Origin: Fructilactobacillus fructivorans
GTDB taxonomy: Bacteria > Bacillota > Bacilli > Lactobacillales > Lactobacillaceae
DNA length: 64,000 nt
Direction: 5' to 3'
Assembly: GCF_001434095.1 (NCBI RefSeq)
Contig: NZ_AZDS01000001.1
Location: 310,001 to 374,000, forward strand
Shown: positions 8,543-17,897 of the stretch, piece by piece
How the letters are laid out: every line of letters begins with the position of its first letter
Position numbering within the stretch: the first letter of the stretch is position 1
Notes under the pieces: generated by a model
Told to the model about the DNA's origin: nothing
The model's input: only the letters and a program-made list of their open reading frames with translations
The model's database searches: none
Translations under genes and position numbers: made by a program

Positions 8543-8578
8543 AAAAGGATGGTCCAGTTAAGGACCATCCTTTTTTAT
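8541..8578. terminator. Bidirectional terminator
   Basis: GGATGGTCC (8547-8555) pairs with GGACCATCC (8562-8570), flanked by A6 and T6, so it works for the plus-strand hypothetical gene and for obg on the minus strand. Confidence 0.9.
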
Positions 8579-8583
8579 TAGAA

Positions 8584-9888
8584 TTATTCAACATACGAAA
8601 AAGTGAAATCTAAAATTGAAACAAGGTCACCATTCTTAGCACCAGCGTCTCTAAGGGCCTGATCTACTCCCATTCCACGGAGCTTACGAGCCAACCTTAA
8701 GACTCCCTGTTCATGTTCCGTATTGGCCATTTGAATCACTCGTTCAATCTTATCTCCAGATAGAACCCAAGTCCCATCTTCATCTTTAGTTAATGTAAAT
8801 GGCTTCTCATCCTCATCCGCACGATAAACCACTTCTTTGTTTTCCTTAGCTTCTTCAGCTCCCATAATTGGAAATTTAGGAGCTTTATCAAGGGCTTGAC
8901 TGGTTTCTCTAATTAACTCTTTTAGCCCCGTGTGAGTTACTGATGAAATCGGAACAATTTCACTTGCAACGTGATCGTTGTGATCGGATAACTCCTGTTT
9001 AAATAACTGTAAGTTTGCCTTCGCGTCTGGCATATCCATTTTTGAGGCCACAATAATTTGGGGCCGCTTCAATAAACTTTCATCGAAGTTAGCTAATTCA
9101 TGATTAATCTTTTGATAATCATCGTACGGATCACGACCCTCAATTCCACTCATGTCAACCACATGTAGGATGACTCGTGTTCTTTGAATGTGCCGTAAAA
9201 ATTCAAAGCCTAATCCAACTCCCTTAGAAGCTCCCTCGATTAGACCGGGTAAGTCGGCAATCACAAAATCATTTCCATCATGATTTCTTACAATTCCAAG
9301 ATTAGGAACAATGGTCGTGAAATGGTATTGAGCTACTTTAGGTTTCGAAGAAGTAATTGCACTCAATAAGGTTGATTTCCCTGCTGATGGAAAACCCACT
9401 AATCCAACGTCGGCTAACAATCTTAACTGAAGTTCAATTTCCATTTCTTGGCCTGGCTCACCGTTTTCAGCAATTTCAGGAGTTGAATTCTTCGGCGTAG
9501 CAAAGTGAACGTTTCCTCTTCCACCACGACCACCTTTGGCAATGACAACTTCATCATTGGACTTAGTCAAATCTGCAATCGGTTCACCAGTTTCCGAATT
9601 ATAAATCGTGGTTCCATCTGGTACACTTACGACTAAATCTGGAGCACTAGCACCCGTCATTTTCTTATTTGCACCATTGCCACCATTTTCAGCTTTAAAC
9701 TGTTTTTTATACTTAAAATCCATCAAAGTGGACATCCCAGTGTCAACTTTAAAAACAACGTTTCCACCGTGTCCGCCATCTCCTCCAGACGGTCCGCCAT
9801 TGGGAACATATTTTTCACGACGAAAGCCAACCATTCCGTCGCCACCTTTACCAGCTTTGACTTTAAACTTTACTTGATCTACAAACAT
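8584..9888 (-). CDS. obgE: GTPase Obg/CgtA
   Basis: The 434-residue protein has the three Obg parts. A glycine-rich N-terminal Obg fold (residues 1-158) carries many GG pairs. The G domain shows P-loop GFPSAGKST (about 165-173), DLPG and SKMD (the NKxD position). The C-terminal OCT domain (about 350-434) follows. Obg is an essential GTPase linked to 50S ribosome assembly and the stringent response. It lies 18 bases after uvrC and ends at the shared terminator, so the two are likely cotranscribed. Confidence 0.97.
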   Translation of the reverse strand: MFVDQVKFKVKAGKGGDGMVGFRREKYVPNGGPSGGDGGHGGNVVFKVDTGMSTLMDFKYKKQFKAENGGNGANKKMTGASAPDLVVSVPDGTTIYNSETGEPIADLTKSNDEVVIAKGGRGGRGNVHFATPKNSTPEIAENGEPGQEMEIELQLRLLADVGLVGFPSAGKSTLLSAITSSKPKVAQYHFTTIVPNLGIVRNHDGNDFVIADLPGLIEGASKGVGLGFEFLRHIQRTRVILHVVDMSGIEGRDPYDDYQKINHELANFDESLLKRPQIIVASKMDMPDAKANLQLFKQELSDHNDHVASEIVPISSVTHTGLKELIRETSQALDKAPKFPIMGAEEAKENKEVVYRADEDEKPFTLTKDEDGTWVLSGDKIERVIQMANTEHEQGVLRLARKLRGMGVDQALRDAGAKNGDLVSILDFTFSYVE

Positions 9889-9906
9889 AATTTCTCCATT
9901 TTCTAG

Positions 9907-11715
9907 CTAGTTTTTCATCATTTTAGCTACTGGCACATCATTCTCGAAAGTAAACTTAACGGTCTGAGCAACCTTCTTTGAGATTCCAAGCGCTTGAATG
10001 TCATCTACACTAGCATCTGCGATATTTTTAGTTGAACCAAATTTTCTCAATAATTTATTCCTTGTCTTCGGTCCAACCCCTTTAATACTATCTAACCTTG
10101 AAGTCATCGAATTCTTGTTATGGAGCTGATGATGATAATTAATGGCAAAACGGTGAACCTCATCTTGCACCCGTTGAACAAGATAAAAGGCTTGGCTTTT
10201 TGGATTTAAATTAATGTGATGATCATTACTACCGAATAATAAATCAGCAGTTTTATGCTTATCATTTTTGACCATTCCAGCTACCGGAATGTGAAGGTCG
10301 AGTTCGTTTTCCAAAACATCCTTCACGGCATTCATCTGAATCTCGCCACCGTCCATTAGGATTAAATCAGGCATCTCAGCGTGTTCTTTTAATAAACGTG
10401 TATAACGTCTTCTAATAACTTCACGCGTGCTAGCTGCTTCATCAGCATGATCAACGGTCCGTAACTTATACTTTCGATACTTCTTTTTATTAGGCTTACC
10501 ATCTTCAAATACTACCATAGCAGAAACTAAATCGGCACCAGAAATGTGGGAATGATCAAAAGCCTCAATTCGACCAATATGACCAATTCCTAAAGCATTA
10601 CCGAGTTCATCCATCGCACCAGTGGTCTTCCTGCGATCCATCTCCATTAACTTAAACTTCTCATTTAAGACTAATCGAGCGTTATGCTCAGCCATATCTA
10701 GTAAGGCCCTTTTCTGCCCTCGTTGTGGAGTTCTAACCGGCACTCCGATCATTTTTGAAAGAACCTCATGACCAATTGATGCTGGTACCAAAATTTCTTT
10801 TGGTGGAATTCGATCAGAATCATTATAAAATTGGACAATGTAACTAGTCATTTCTTCATTAGAGGTACTAATAATTGGAAATAATTTTTTCTCACGCTTC
10901 ATTAGACGAGCCTGACGAATGAAGAAGACTTGAACCGAGAGCCAGCCCTTGTCAGCATAAAAATTAAATACATCGCGGGGAGTATTATCATGGGAAATAA
11001 TCTTTTGTTTCTCAACGGTAGCATCAATGTAATGTAATTGATCACGCAGTTCGGCTGCCCGTTCATATTCCATGTTATTTGACGCCGTATTCATTCGTTT
11101 AGTTAATAATTGTCTGGCAGGTCCAACGCTACCATTTAAGAAGGATTTAATCTTTTTAATTTGAGCATCATACTCCGATTTGGGAACCTCTTTAAAGCAA
11201 GCTCCCAAACACTGGCCCATGTGGTAATACAAGCAAGCCCGCTTTTGATAACCATTACAACGCCTTAATGGATACATTTTCTGTAAGAAATTCAACGTTT
11301 CATCCGCCGCATAAACGTTAGGATATGGTCCAAAGTAGTACCCGCCATCTTTTTTAACGGTATTGGTAATCAACATCCTAGGATCACGTTCGTTGGTAAT
11401 TTTAATGTATGGATAACCACTATGCCCCTGCTTCAAACGTACATTATAGTAGGGACGATGTTTCTGAATTAAAGTAATCTCAAGTAAAAAGGCTTCCTTA
11501 TCATTTGAGGTAATGATGGTTTCAAAGTCAGCAATATTTCGCACCAACTTTGCTCGTCGACCATACTGAGTACTTTTAAAATAAGATCGAACTCGATTTT
11601 TTAAATTTTTAGCTTTCCCAATGTAGATAATCTTGCCATCTTTATCTTTCATAATATAACAACCAGGTTGATCAGGAAGCAACGTTAATTTTCGTTCAAT
11701 TAAATCGGATGCCAT
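9907..11715 (-). CDS. uvrC: Excinuclease ABC subunit C
   Basis: The 602-residue protein has an N-terminal GIY-YIG nuclease (GCYIM and IYIGKAKNLKNRV, residues about 18-40), a central UvrB-interacting UVR motif (about 200-235), an RNase-H-like second nuclease (EAFDHSH, and ILMDGGEIQMNA), and C-terminal tandem HhH motifs. UvrC makes the dual incisions of nucleotide excision repair after UvrA/B recognition. The ATG at 11715 is preceded by AAAGGAGGG. A TATAAT at 11752-11757 is the probable -10, and a 19-bp palindrome covers its -35 region, suggesting damage-linked or other repression. Confidence 0.97.
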   Translation of the reverse strand: MASDLIERKLTLLPDQPGCYIMKDKDGKIIYIGKAKNLKNRVRSYFKSTQYGRRAKLVRNIADFETIITSNDKEAFLLEITLIQKHRPYYNVRLKQGHSGYPYIKITNERDPRMLITNTVKKDGGYYFGPYPNVYAADETLNFLQKMYPLRRCNGYQKRACLYYHMGQCLGACFKEVPKSEYDAQIKKIKSFLNGSVGPARQLLTKRMNTASNNMEYERAAELRDQLHYIDATVEKQKIISHDNTPRDVFNFYADKGWLSVQVFFIRQARLMKREKKLFPIISTSNEEMTSYIVQFYNDSDRIPPKEILVPASIGHEVLSKMIGVPVRTPQRGQKRALLDMAEHNARLVLNEKFKLMEMDRRKTTGAMDELGNALGIGHIGRIEAFDHSHISGADLVSAMVVFEDGKPNKKKYRKYKLRTVDHADEAASTREVIRRRYTRLLKEHAEMPDLILMDGGEIQMNAVKDVLENELDLHIPVAGMVKNDKHKTADLLFGSNDHHINLNPKSQAFYLVQRVQDEVHRFAINYHHQLHNKNSMTSRLDSIKGVGPKTRNKLLRKFGSTKNIADASVDDIQALGISKKVAQTVKFTFENDVPVAKMMKN

Positions 11716-11751
11716 GAAACTCCCTCCTTTCCGATAAGTGTCACTGTTACA

Positions 11752-11791
11752 ATTATAATGAATTAGTTACAGTTTGTATAACAAACTGACA
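11752..11791. promoter_or_regulatory. Divergent uvrC/small-protein promoter region with 19-bp palindrome
   Basis: A perfect inverted repeat, CAGTTTGT-ATA-ACAAACTG, lies at 11770-11788. It covers the expected -35 position of the leftward uvrC promoter (TATAAT at 11752-11757) and overlaps the -35 (CTGACA, 11786-11791) of the rightward small-gene promoter. The form is that of a dimeric repressor operator. Confidence 0.55.
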
Positions 11792-11814
11792 TTAAGTGAT
11801 TTTTTTGCTATGAT
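11786..11814 (+). promoter_or_regulatory. Promoter of the 55-aa protein gene
   Basis: CTGACA (11786-11791) and TATGAT (11809-11814) are 17 bp apart and 21 bp upstream of the ATG, with AAAGGAG in between. Confidence 0.7.
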
Positions 11815-11835
11815 GAAGTTAAAGGAGCGATCAAT

Positions 11836-12003
11836 ATGGGACTAAAAATTAGAAGAAATGAAGATCTTGATGCCATGTTCAGTAAATTCGCTAAAGAAAA
11901 TCCGAAAGATCCTAACCGTGCTAAATTTTTAAATCATAAGAATAAAGAAGATCAACGCGAATCAAAAAAGAATAAAATTTTGGATCAAGATAAAACCAAA
12001 TAA
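11836..12003 (+). CDS. Small basic protein (55 aa), SPJ_0845-like
   Basis: An ATG at 11836 follows AAAGGAG with an eight-base spacer and opens a 55-codon reading frame starting MGLKIRRNEDLDAMF and ending in a Lys/Asp/Gln-rich hydrophilic tail. It has its own promoter and a perfect terminator directly after the stop, so it is very likely a real gene despite its size. The start resembles the short uncharacterised lactobacillal/streptococcal proteins annotated as SPJ_0845 family; that link is from memory and tentative. It has no membrane segment. It is divergent from uvrC and may share its regulation through the palindrome between them. Confidence 0.78.
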   Translation: MGLKIRRNEDLDAMFSKFAKENPKDPNRAKFLNHKNKEDQRESKKNKILDQDKTK

Positions 12004-12007
12004 ACAG

Positions 12008-12040
12008 AAAATCAGCTGTTCACACAGCTGATTTTCTTAT
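12008..12040. terminator. Bidirectional terminator
   Basis: A perfect 12-bp stem, AAAATCAGCTGT (12008-12019) and ACAGCTGATTTT (12024-12035), with a four-base loop separates the 55-aa gene from the convergent engB gene. Confidence 0.85.
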
Positions 12041-12627
12041 GACTTAATTTGTTGTTCAATCCAATCCCATACTTGATCAGCTCCCACTTTTGTCTTCGCA
12101 GAAAACATGACCAATGGTTCATCATCTTCTAATTCTAATCCTTTACGCAGGATCTGTTCTTGCTTTTTCCGTTTACTTTTAGGAATTTTATCTACCTTAG
12201 TAGCCACGTAAAGTACCGGGATTCCATAATAATCTAACCAATCACGCATTTGAATATCATAATCACTTGGCGCGTGTCTTCCATCGATTAAATTAACTAC
12301 ACCACGGAGTTGTTCACGCTGAGTTAAATAGGTTTCAATCATCTGAGCCCATTTTTCCCGCTCTGATTTTGATACTTTAGCATATCCGTAACCAGGAACA
12401 TCCACAAAGTAGAATGCATCATTAACCCGATAAAAATTAAGGGTTTGGGTCTTCCCTGGTTGTCCAGAGGTGTGCGCATAGTCCTTTCGATTAATTAAGA
12501 CATTTGTTAGAGAAGATTTACCAACATTAGAACGTCCTAAAAAACCAATTTCAGGATAACCAGTACTGGGATACTGTTTAGGATCAACAGCACTCATTAC
12601 TAGTTCAACATCATTTACATCCATCAT
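12037..12627 (-). CDS. engB: Ribosome-biogenesis GTPase YsxC/EngB
   Basis: The 196-residue protein has the TrmE-Era-EngA-like G domain: P-loop GRSNVGKSSL (about 31-40), a Thr switch in the GKTQTLNFY stretch, DVPGYG (G3) and TKVDKI (G4). YsxC assists late 50S subunit assembly and is essential in Bacillus. It follows clpX by 17 bases, a conserved pairing in Bacilli. The ATG at 12627 is followed by a second methionine, which may be the actual start. Confidence 0.96.
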   Translation of the reverse strand: MMDVNDVELVMSAVDPKQYPSTGYPEIGFLGRSNVGKSSLTNVLINRKDYAHTSGQPGKTQTLNFYRVNDAFYFVDVPGYGYAKVSKSEREKWAQMIETYLTQREQLRGVVNLIDGRHAPSDYDIQMRDWLDYYGIPVLYVATKVDKIPKSKRKKQEQILRKGLELEDDEPLVMFSAKTKVGADQVWDWIEQQIKS

Positions 12628-12644
12628 TATCTCCGTTCGATTAC

Positions 12645-13931
12645 TTAGTTACGGTTTAATACCATTTTGGGTTCTTTGCCACCGTTAACTGATTCAGGCG
12701 TAACAATTACTTCTTTCACGTCATCACGACTTGGAAGTGAATACATAATATCACGCATAACACTTTCAATCATCGAACGTAGTCCACGAGCACCAGTATT
12801 TCGAGCAATTGCCTTTTTTGCCATTGCCTTAAGTGCATCATCTTCAAACGTCAAGTTAACTCCCTCAAGTGAAAGTAGATTTTGATACTGCTTAACTAAC
12901 GCATTCTTAGGTTGAGTAAGAATTTTGACCAGATCATCCTCACTTAATTTGTTTAATGCAGTTAAAATTGGTAAACGACCGATAAACTCTGGAATTAAAC
13001 CAAAATTCATTAAATCTTCAGGGATTACTTTCTGCATAATATCCTCATCAGCAACATCTTGGGTTTCATGGTTATCGACGCCAAAACCAATGGTCTTATC
13101 ACCCAAACGTCGTCTAACAATATCCTGAATACCATCAAAAGCACCACCAACAATAAAGAGAATGTTTTTGGTGTTAATCTTAATAAATTCCTGACTAGGA
13201 TTCTTTCTGCCACCCTTTGGTGGGACGTTTGCGGTAGTTCCCTCTAAGATTTTCAGGAGCGCCTGCTGAACTCCCTCACCGGATACATCACGCGTAATTG
13301 AGACATTTTCAGCTTTTTTAGCGATTTTATCAATTTCATCAATATAGATAATACCCTTTTCGGCTCTATCAACATCATAATCCGCATTTTGAAGAAGTTT
13401 TAAAAGAATATTTTCAACATCCTCACCAACGTATCCTGCTTCAGTAAGAGTGGTAGCATCAGCAATTGCAAACGGTACATTTAAAATCTTTGCAAGCGTT
13501 TGTGCCAAATAAGTCTTACCGGATCCAGTTGGTCCGATCATAGCAATATTACTCTTTTGAATCTGAGCATCATCATAAGAATGATGAGTTTGATTCTTTT
13601 CTTCATTATCACTTTCATCACTATTTTCAGAATCATTTAAAGCTTTAATTCTCATATAATGGTTAAACACAGCGACCGCTAAGGTTTTCTTAGCTTCATC
13701 TTGACCAATCACATACTCATCAAGCTTTTTAACAATTTCACTTGGAGTAAGAACATTAATGTCCTCAGTGGTAGTCTTGTTTAATTCCTCGCTCATGATC
13801 TGTTCGCACAAATCAATACATTCATTACAAATATATACGCCTGGTCCAGCCACGATCTTCTTTACTTGATCCTGTGACTTTCCGCAAAAGGAGCAAGTAA
13901 TGGTCTCATTTTGATCTGAATCATCATACAT
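12645..13931 (-). CDS. clpX: ATP-dependent Clp protease ATP-binding subunit ClpX
   Basis: The 428-residue AAA+ unfoldase begins with the zinc-binding domain (CSFCGK and CNECIDLC, four cysteines within residues 13-42). The Walker A motif GPTGSGKT lies near residue 130, Walker B is IYIDEIDKI, and the RxxGARGLR sensor-2 element is near the C-terminus. The ClpP-docking loop (IGF) is also visible in TIGFGVD. ClpX unfolds substrates, including SsrA-tagged proteins, for ClpP. GGAGAGAT precedes the ATG. It sits between tig and engB, the usual Bacilli order. Confidence 0.98.
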   Translation of the reverse strand: MYDDSDQNETITCSFCGKSQDQVKKIVAGPGVYICNECIDLCEQIMSEELNKTTTEDINVLTPSEIVKKLDEYVIGQDEAKKTLAVAVFNHYMRIKALNDSENSDESDNEEKNQTHHSYDDAQIQKSNIAMIGPTGSGKTYLAQTLAKILNVPFAIADATTLTEAGYVGEDVENILLKLLQNADYDVDRAEKGIIYIDEIDKIAKKAENVSITRDVSGEGVQQALLKILEGTTANVPPKGGRKNPSQEFIKINTKNILFIVGGAFDGIQDIVRRRLGDKTIGFGVDNHETQDVADEDIMQKVIPEDLMNFGLIPEFIGRLPILTALNKLSEDDLVKILTQPKNALVKQYQNLLSLEGVNLTFEDDALKAMAKKAIARNTGARGLRSMIESVMRDIMYSLPSRDDVKEVIVTPESVNGGKEPKMVLNRN

Positions 13932-14021
13932 GATATCTCTCCTTTTTGTTAAATTCGTTTCGTTGCCTGCAATTTGAAACTATACCATACTAATAGAATC
14001 TTTTAAAATAATTTGCTCTAC

Positions 14022-14052
14022 AAAAAAAGACCCGCCCTAACAAAAGCGGATC
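14022..14052 (-). terminator. Terminator of tig
   Basis: On the minus strand GATCCGC (14046-14052) and GCGGGTC (14029-14035) form a seven-bp stem followed by seven T residues. Confidence 0.8.
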
Positions 14053-14066
14053 CCATCTTGTATAAA

Positions 14067-15404
14067 TTATTTCTTGTTTTCTTTACTGGAATCCTTCTTT
14101 TCAGAAGATTTCTTAGCAGCTGATTTGAGTTCTTCTTTAGCACTGTCAACAACAATATCAACAGCCTTTTGAATTCCAATATCATGCTTTAACATGTCAT
14201 CAGATAATGCACTACGAACGGCAGTTTCTTCCATTCCGTATTGTTTTGCAAGATCACTAACTTCTTTTTGAATGTCTGCTTCACTTGGATTAATCTTTTC
14301 CGCTTTAACAATTGCTTCTAAGACTAAGTTCGTCTTAACACGACGATCAGCACCATCGGCAAACTGCTTCTTTAAGTCTTCTGGTTTAGTACCAGTTAAC
14401 TTATAATACGTCTCAGCATTGATGCCTTGTTGTTGCATTCCAGCGAGGTATTGATCCATTTGACGTTGAACGTCATCATTAATCATTACTTCAGGAATAT
14501 CTTTAACAGTAGCATTATCTACAGCCTCGCCAATTGCAGCATTTTCTTTAGCATCATGAGCAGCTGATTCCTTTTGTTCTTTAAGCTCTTTCTTGATTTT
14601 GTCTTCTAACTCAGAGAGTGTGTCAACGTCTTCGTCAACATCCTTAGCAAAATCATCATCAAGTTTAGGTAATTGTTTTTCCTTAACTTCATGAAGCTTA
14701 ACTTTAAAAGTAGCTTCTTTCCCAGCTAATGACTTTTCTTGATAGTCCTTAGGGAAAGTAACCTTTACATCAACATCATCGCCAGCTTTTTTACCAATCA
14801 ATTGGTCTTCAAAGCCAGGAATGAATGAACCTGAACCAAGTTCAAGAGAATAGTTGTTAGCTTTTCCACCTTCAAATGGCTTGTCGTCAACAAATCCTTC
14901 AAAGTCAATTGTAACAGTGTCACCCTTTTTAGCAGGACGATCAACCAAAACAAGTTCAGCCTGTGATTGACGCATTTTATCTAACTTAGCATCGACATCT
15001 TTTTTGTAAACACGAGTGCTTTCCTTCGGAACACTTAACCCTTTGTATTGGCCAAGCTTAACGTCAGGCTTAACACTTACAGTAGCCTTTAGAACCCATG
15101 GCTTGCCTTTTTCAATCGATTCAACACTAACATCTGGTTGACCAACTGGTTCAATTCCAGCGTCTTTAATTGCTTCACTATAAGCATCTGGTAGCAATAA
15201 GTTTAAAGCATCTTGATATAAGGCTTCTTCACCGTACATTTGATTAAATACTTGTCGTGAAACCTTACCCTTACGAAATCCAGGAACTTTAATGTTTTTC
15301 TTATTCTTCTTGAAAGCTCGATCTAATCCTTCTTTAATCTTATCAAGACCAATTTCAAAGGTTAGTTCACCATCATTGGTGCCTTTTTTCTTCCAATCTG
15401 CCAT
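14067..15404 (-). CDS. tig: Trigger factor (ribosome-associated chaperone, PPIase)
   Basis: The start is set at the ATG at 15404 (MADWKKKG) because GGAGGAAAT lies directly upstream; the longer frame from 15446 would include that ribosome site. The 445-residue product has the ribosome-docking signature GFRKGK in the N-terminal domain (about residues 43-48), an FKBP-type PPIase domain (about 160-245) and a helical C-terminal chaperone domain with a Lys/Ser/Glu-rich tail. It binds nascent chains at the exit tunnel. A promoter and terminator flank it, so it is monocistronic. Confidence 0.97.
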   Translation of the reverse strand: MADWKKKGTNDGELTFEIGLDKIKEGLDRAFKKNKKNIKVPGFRKGKVSRQVFNQMYGEEALYQDALNLLLPDAYSEAIKDAGIEPVGQPDVSVESIEKGKPWVLKATVSVKPDVKLGQYKGLSVPKESTRVYKKDVDAKLDKMRQSQAELVLVDRPAKKGDTVTIDFEGFVDDKPFEGGKANNYSLELGSGSFIPGFEDQLIGKKAGDDVDVKVTFPKDYQEKSLAGKEATFKVKLHEVKEKQLPKLDDDFAKDVDEDVDTLSELEDKIKKELKEQKESAAHDAKENAAIGEAVDNATVKDIPEVMINDDVQRQMDQYLAGMQQQGINAETYYKLTGTKPEDLKKQFADGADRRVKTNLVLEAIVKAEKINPSEADIQKEVSDLAKQYGMEETAVRSALSDDMLKHDIGIQKAVDIVVDSAKEELKSAAKKSSEKKDSSKENKK

Positions 15405-15465
15405 AACATTTCCTCCAACATGAAAAATATTTACACACTTTTTCAAGTAATAGTATTCAAATAAT

Positions 15466-15494
15466 ATTCTAACTTAAGCGCCATCAAAAGTAAA
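15466..15494 (-). promoter_or_regulatory. Promoter of tig
   Basis: TTTACT (15489-15494) and TAGAAT (15466-15471) on the minus strand are 17 bp apart, about 60 bp upstream of the tig start. Confidence 0.55.
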
Positions 15495-15521
15495 CATCGA
15501 CGCTAAAACAGTGGTATCAAT

Positions 15522-15556
15522 AAAAAAGAGATTGAAGACATTGTCTTCAATCTCTA
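15522..15556 (-). terminator. Terminator of tuf
   Basis: A 13-bp perfect stem (AGAGATTGAAGAC, 15527-15539, with GTCTTCAATCTCT, 15543-15555) is followed on the minus strand by TTTTT. Confidence 0.9.
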
Positions 15557-15569
15557 AATAAAATACTAA

Positions 15570-16757
15570 TTAATCATCGATTTCGGTTACAACACCGGCA
15601 CCAACGGTATGTCCACCTTCACGAATAGTGAACTTAGTACCTTTTTCAATGGCAACTGGCTTAGTTAAGTCAACGTGGAATGTAACGTTGTCACCAGGCA
15701 TTACCATTTCAGTTCCCTTGTCTAATTCAATAACACCAGTAACATCGGTGGTATGGAAGTAGAATTGAGGACGATAGTTTGAGAAGAATGGAGTATGACG
15801 TCCACCTTCTTCTTTGGTTAAGATGTAAACTTGACCAGTAAACTTCTTGTGGGTATGAATTGAACCAGGTGCTGCAAGAACTTGTCCACGAACAACTTGG
15901 TCACGGTTAATACCACGAAGCAAAGCACCGATGTTATCTCCAGCTTCACCTTTGTCAAGAGTCTTTCTGAACATTTCAAGACCAGTAACAGTAGTCTTCA
16001 AAACGTCAGGAACTAAACCAACGATTTCAACTTCGTCACCGATTTTAATGCTACCACGATCAATACGACCAGAAGCAACAGTTCCACGACCAGTGATAGT
16101 AAATACATCTTCAACAGGCATCAAGAAAGGTTTGTTGTCATCACGTTCTGGAGTTGGGATATATTCATCAACAACATCCATTAACTTCATGATGTTTTCT
16201 TCTTGTTCTTTATCACCTTGAAGTGCTTTCAAAGCTGAACCACGGATAACAGGAACATCGTCACCATTGTAACCATATTCTGAAAGTAACTCACGAATTT
16301 CCATTTCAACTAAGTCGATCAATTCGTCGTCATCAACCATGTCAGTCTTATTTAAGAAGACAACAATGTGATCAACACCAACCTGTCGAGCAAGCAAAAT
16401 GTGTTCACGAGTTTGTGGCATAGGACCGTCAGTTGCGGCAACAACAAGAATAGCACCATCCATTTGGGCAGCACCAGTGATCATGTTCTTAACGTAGTCA
16501 GCATGTCCTGGGGCGTCAATATGTGCATAATGACGCTTTTCAGTTTCGTATTCAACGTGCGCAGTATTAATAGTAATACCACGTTCTTTTTCTTCTGGTG
16601 CAGCATCGATATCAGCGAAGTCTTCAGCTTTAGCCAAACCCTTTTCTGATAATACTTTAGTAATTGCTGCAGTTAAAGTAGTCTTCCCATGGTCAATATG
16701 GCCGATAGTACCAATATTAACGTGGGGCTTTGTTCTTTCATAATGTTCTTTTGCCAT
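15570..16757 (-). CDS. tuf: Translation elongation factor Tu
   Basis: The 395-residue GTPase has P-loop GHIDHGKT (about 19-26), the RGITI switch I segment, DAPGH (G3) and NKTD (G4), followed by the two EF-Tu beta-barrel domains. It delivers aminoacyl-tRNA to the ribosome. G4 reads NKTD, where many bacteria have NKCD or NKVD; this should not affect guanine binding. Two tandem promoters precede it and a strong terminator follows, consistent with a highly expressed single-gene unit. Confidence 0.99.
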   Translation of the reverse strand: MAKEHYERTKPHVNIGTIGHIDHGKTTLTAAITKVLSEKGLAKAEDFADIDAAPEEKERGITINTAHVEYETEKRHYAHIDAPGHADYVKNMITGAAQMDGAILVVAATDGPMPQTREHILLARQVGVDHIVVFLNKTDMVDDDELIDLVEMEIRELLSEYGYNGDDVPVIRGSALKALQGDKEQEENIMKLMDVVDEYIPTPERDDNKPFLMPVEDVFTITGRGTVASGRIDRGSIKIGDEVEIVGLVPDVLKTTVTGLEMFRKTLDKGEAGDNIGALLRGINRDQVVRGQVLAAPGSIHTHKKFTGQVYILTKEEGGRHTPFFSNYRPQFYFHTTDVTGVIELDKGTEMVMPGDNVTFHVDLTKPVAIEKGTKFTIREGGHTVGAGVVTEIDD

Positions 16758-16825
16758 TTATGAAACCCTCCTGTCATTTTCGTAAGACAAACATCAGTAA
16801 AAACACCAATGTCTCTTTGTCAGTA

Positions 16826-16854
16826 ATTATACTACATTTTCCGTAAAAGGCCAA
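16826..16854 (-). promoter_or_regulatory. Proximal tuf promoter
   Basis: TTGGCC (16849-16854) and TATAAT (16826-16831) on the minus strand are exactly 17 bp apart, about 70 bp upstream of the tuf start. Confidence 0.75.
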
Positions 16855-16884
16855 ATGCTCACCTTTTTTGGAATTCACTTTCAT

Positions 16885-16913
16885 ATTATATCCACTGACA
16901 AATTATTTGTAAA
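16885..16913 (-). promoter_or_regulatory. Distal tuf promoter overlapping a palindrome
   Basis: TTTACA (16908-16913) and TATAAT (16885-16890) on the minus strand are 17 bp apart. The palindrome ACAAATTATTTGT (16898-16910) overlaps the -35 box; the same 13-mer lies upstream of nox. Confidence 0.7.
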
Positions 16914-16936
16914 CCAAATATCATCAATTTCTTAAA

Positions 16937-17845
16937 TTACTTTAATAATAAGTTCATTATCTTATCAATTTTTTCTAGCCAACGATCGACTGGTCCTAAT
17001 TTATTATTATCAACTACCATGTTGGGATTAATGATATGACGGTGAATAGCGGTTACCCAGACTTCTGGATCTTGAATTGTTTTATCAATGAAGGGATACA
17101 AGACTTGAGCATCATATTCAGCGGCCTGAGAAATCTGCTGAAAACGAATGGGATCCTCTTGTCCATAACGATTATTAATAATTTTCTGCATTTCTTGATA
17201 AGCTGGTGAATCTAACTCATCTACCAATTGGTCCAGAGTAACAGTATAAGTCTTTCCGTCCATCCAAACAAATTTAACGGGCTGATTGAACTTCAACTTA
17301 GCTAAATTATTGAGTAATTGATTTCTCCATATTGGATTAACATCAGGATCAACTAAATTAAATTGAGCCCCCTTTAAATACTGGTTATATGGGAGCTCCT
17401 CAGCTTTCTCCATAATATCACGTTGAGTAATTCCTGATTCACCGCCCATATGCATAAAGTGCTTCAAGTTTGCTCGATTTGATTCAACCTGTTGTGCATT
17501 GTTAATTTTCTCTAGTGATTCAATCTCTTGCTCTACATCATTCTTATTAGGGACATCAATCGTATCAACAATGATTCGTAAAGGAATAAACTTGCGGTTT
17601 TTTAAATAAATATTAACCACAAGCTCAATATCATTTTCAACTAAGTAGTTAAAATTGTCTTCAACTAAACGATATGATTCAACGTATTTTTTCTCATTAA
17701 AGAGAGAATGCCCTAACAAATCAACCACCTGATCGTCATCAACTTCGTCGTACAAAGCCAGTAACTCTTGGGAACTCTTTTGATATGCATGCTTTTTAAA
17801 ATTATTCTGAGCCCGTTTAAACCTTATTTTTTGATTATCATTCAA
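16937..17845 (-). CDS. Uncharacterised TPR-like helical protein (302 aa)
   Basis: The N-terminal 100 residues have the repeating helical pattern of TPR proteins (for example ELLALYDEV, LLGHSLFNEKKYVESYRLVEDNF). The middle and C-terminal parts (about 150-300) are helix-rich with conserved-looking W, P and Y positions but match no domain I can name. No signal peptide, membrane segment or catalytic motif is visible, so it is probably cytoplasmic. It lies between tuf and rnjB on the same strand, 52 bases after rnjB and behind that gene's small terminator. A role with RNase J2 would be guesswork. Confidence 0.7.
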   Translation of the reverse strand: MNDNQKIRFKRAQNNFKKHAYQKSSQELLALYDEVDDDQVVDLLGHSLFNEKKYVESYRLVEDNFNYLVENDIELVVNIYLKNRKFIPLRIIVDTIDVPNKNDVEQEIESLEKINNAQQVESNRANLKHFMHMGGESGITQRDIMEKAEELPYNQYLKGAQFNLVDPDVNPIWRNQLLNNLAKLKFNQPVKFVWMDGKTYTVTLDQLVDELDSPAYQEMQKIINNRYGQEDPIRFQQISQAAEYDAQVLYPFIDKTIQDPEVWVTAIHRHIINPNMVVDNNKLGPVDRWLEKIDKIMNLLLK

Positions 17846-17870
17846 AATTATATCTCCACTTTAGAAAACA

Positions 17871-17892
17871 AAAAAATTGAGCCTAAGCTCAA
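17871..17892 (-). terminator. Short terminator after rnjB
   Basis: TTGAGC (17887-17892 side) and GCTCAA (17877-17882 side) form a six-bp stem with a TTAG loop followed by TTTTTT on the minus strand. The stem is short, so read-through into the downstream gene is likely. Confidence 0.65.
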
Positions 17893-17897
17893 CTCTT

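Noticed and set aside
15931-16649. Plus-strand open frames inside tuf
   Set aside because: They are mirror frames of a highly biased coding sequence, have no ribosome site and encode no plausible protein.
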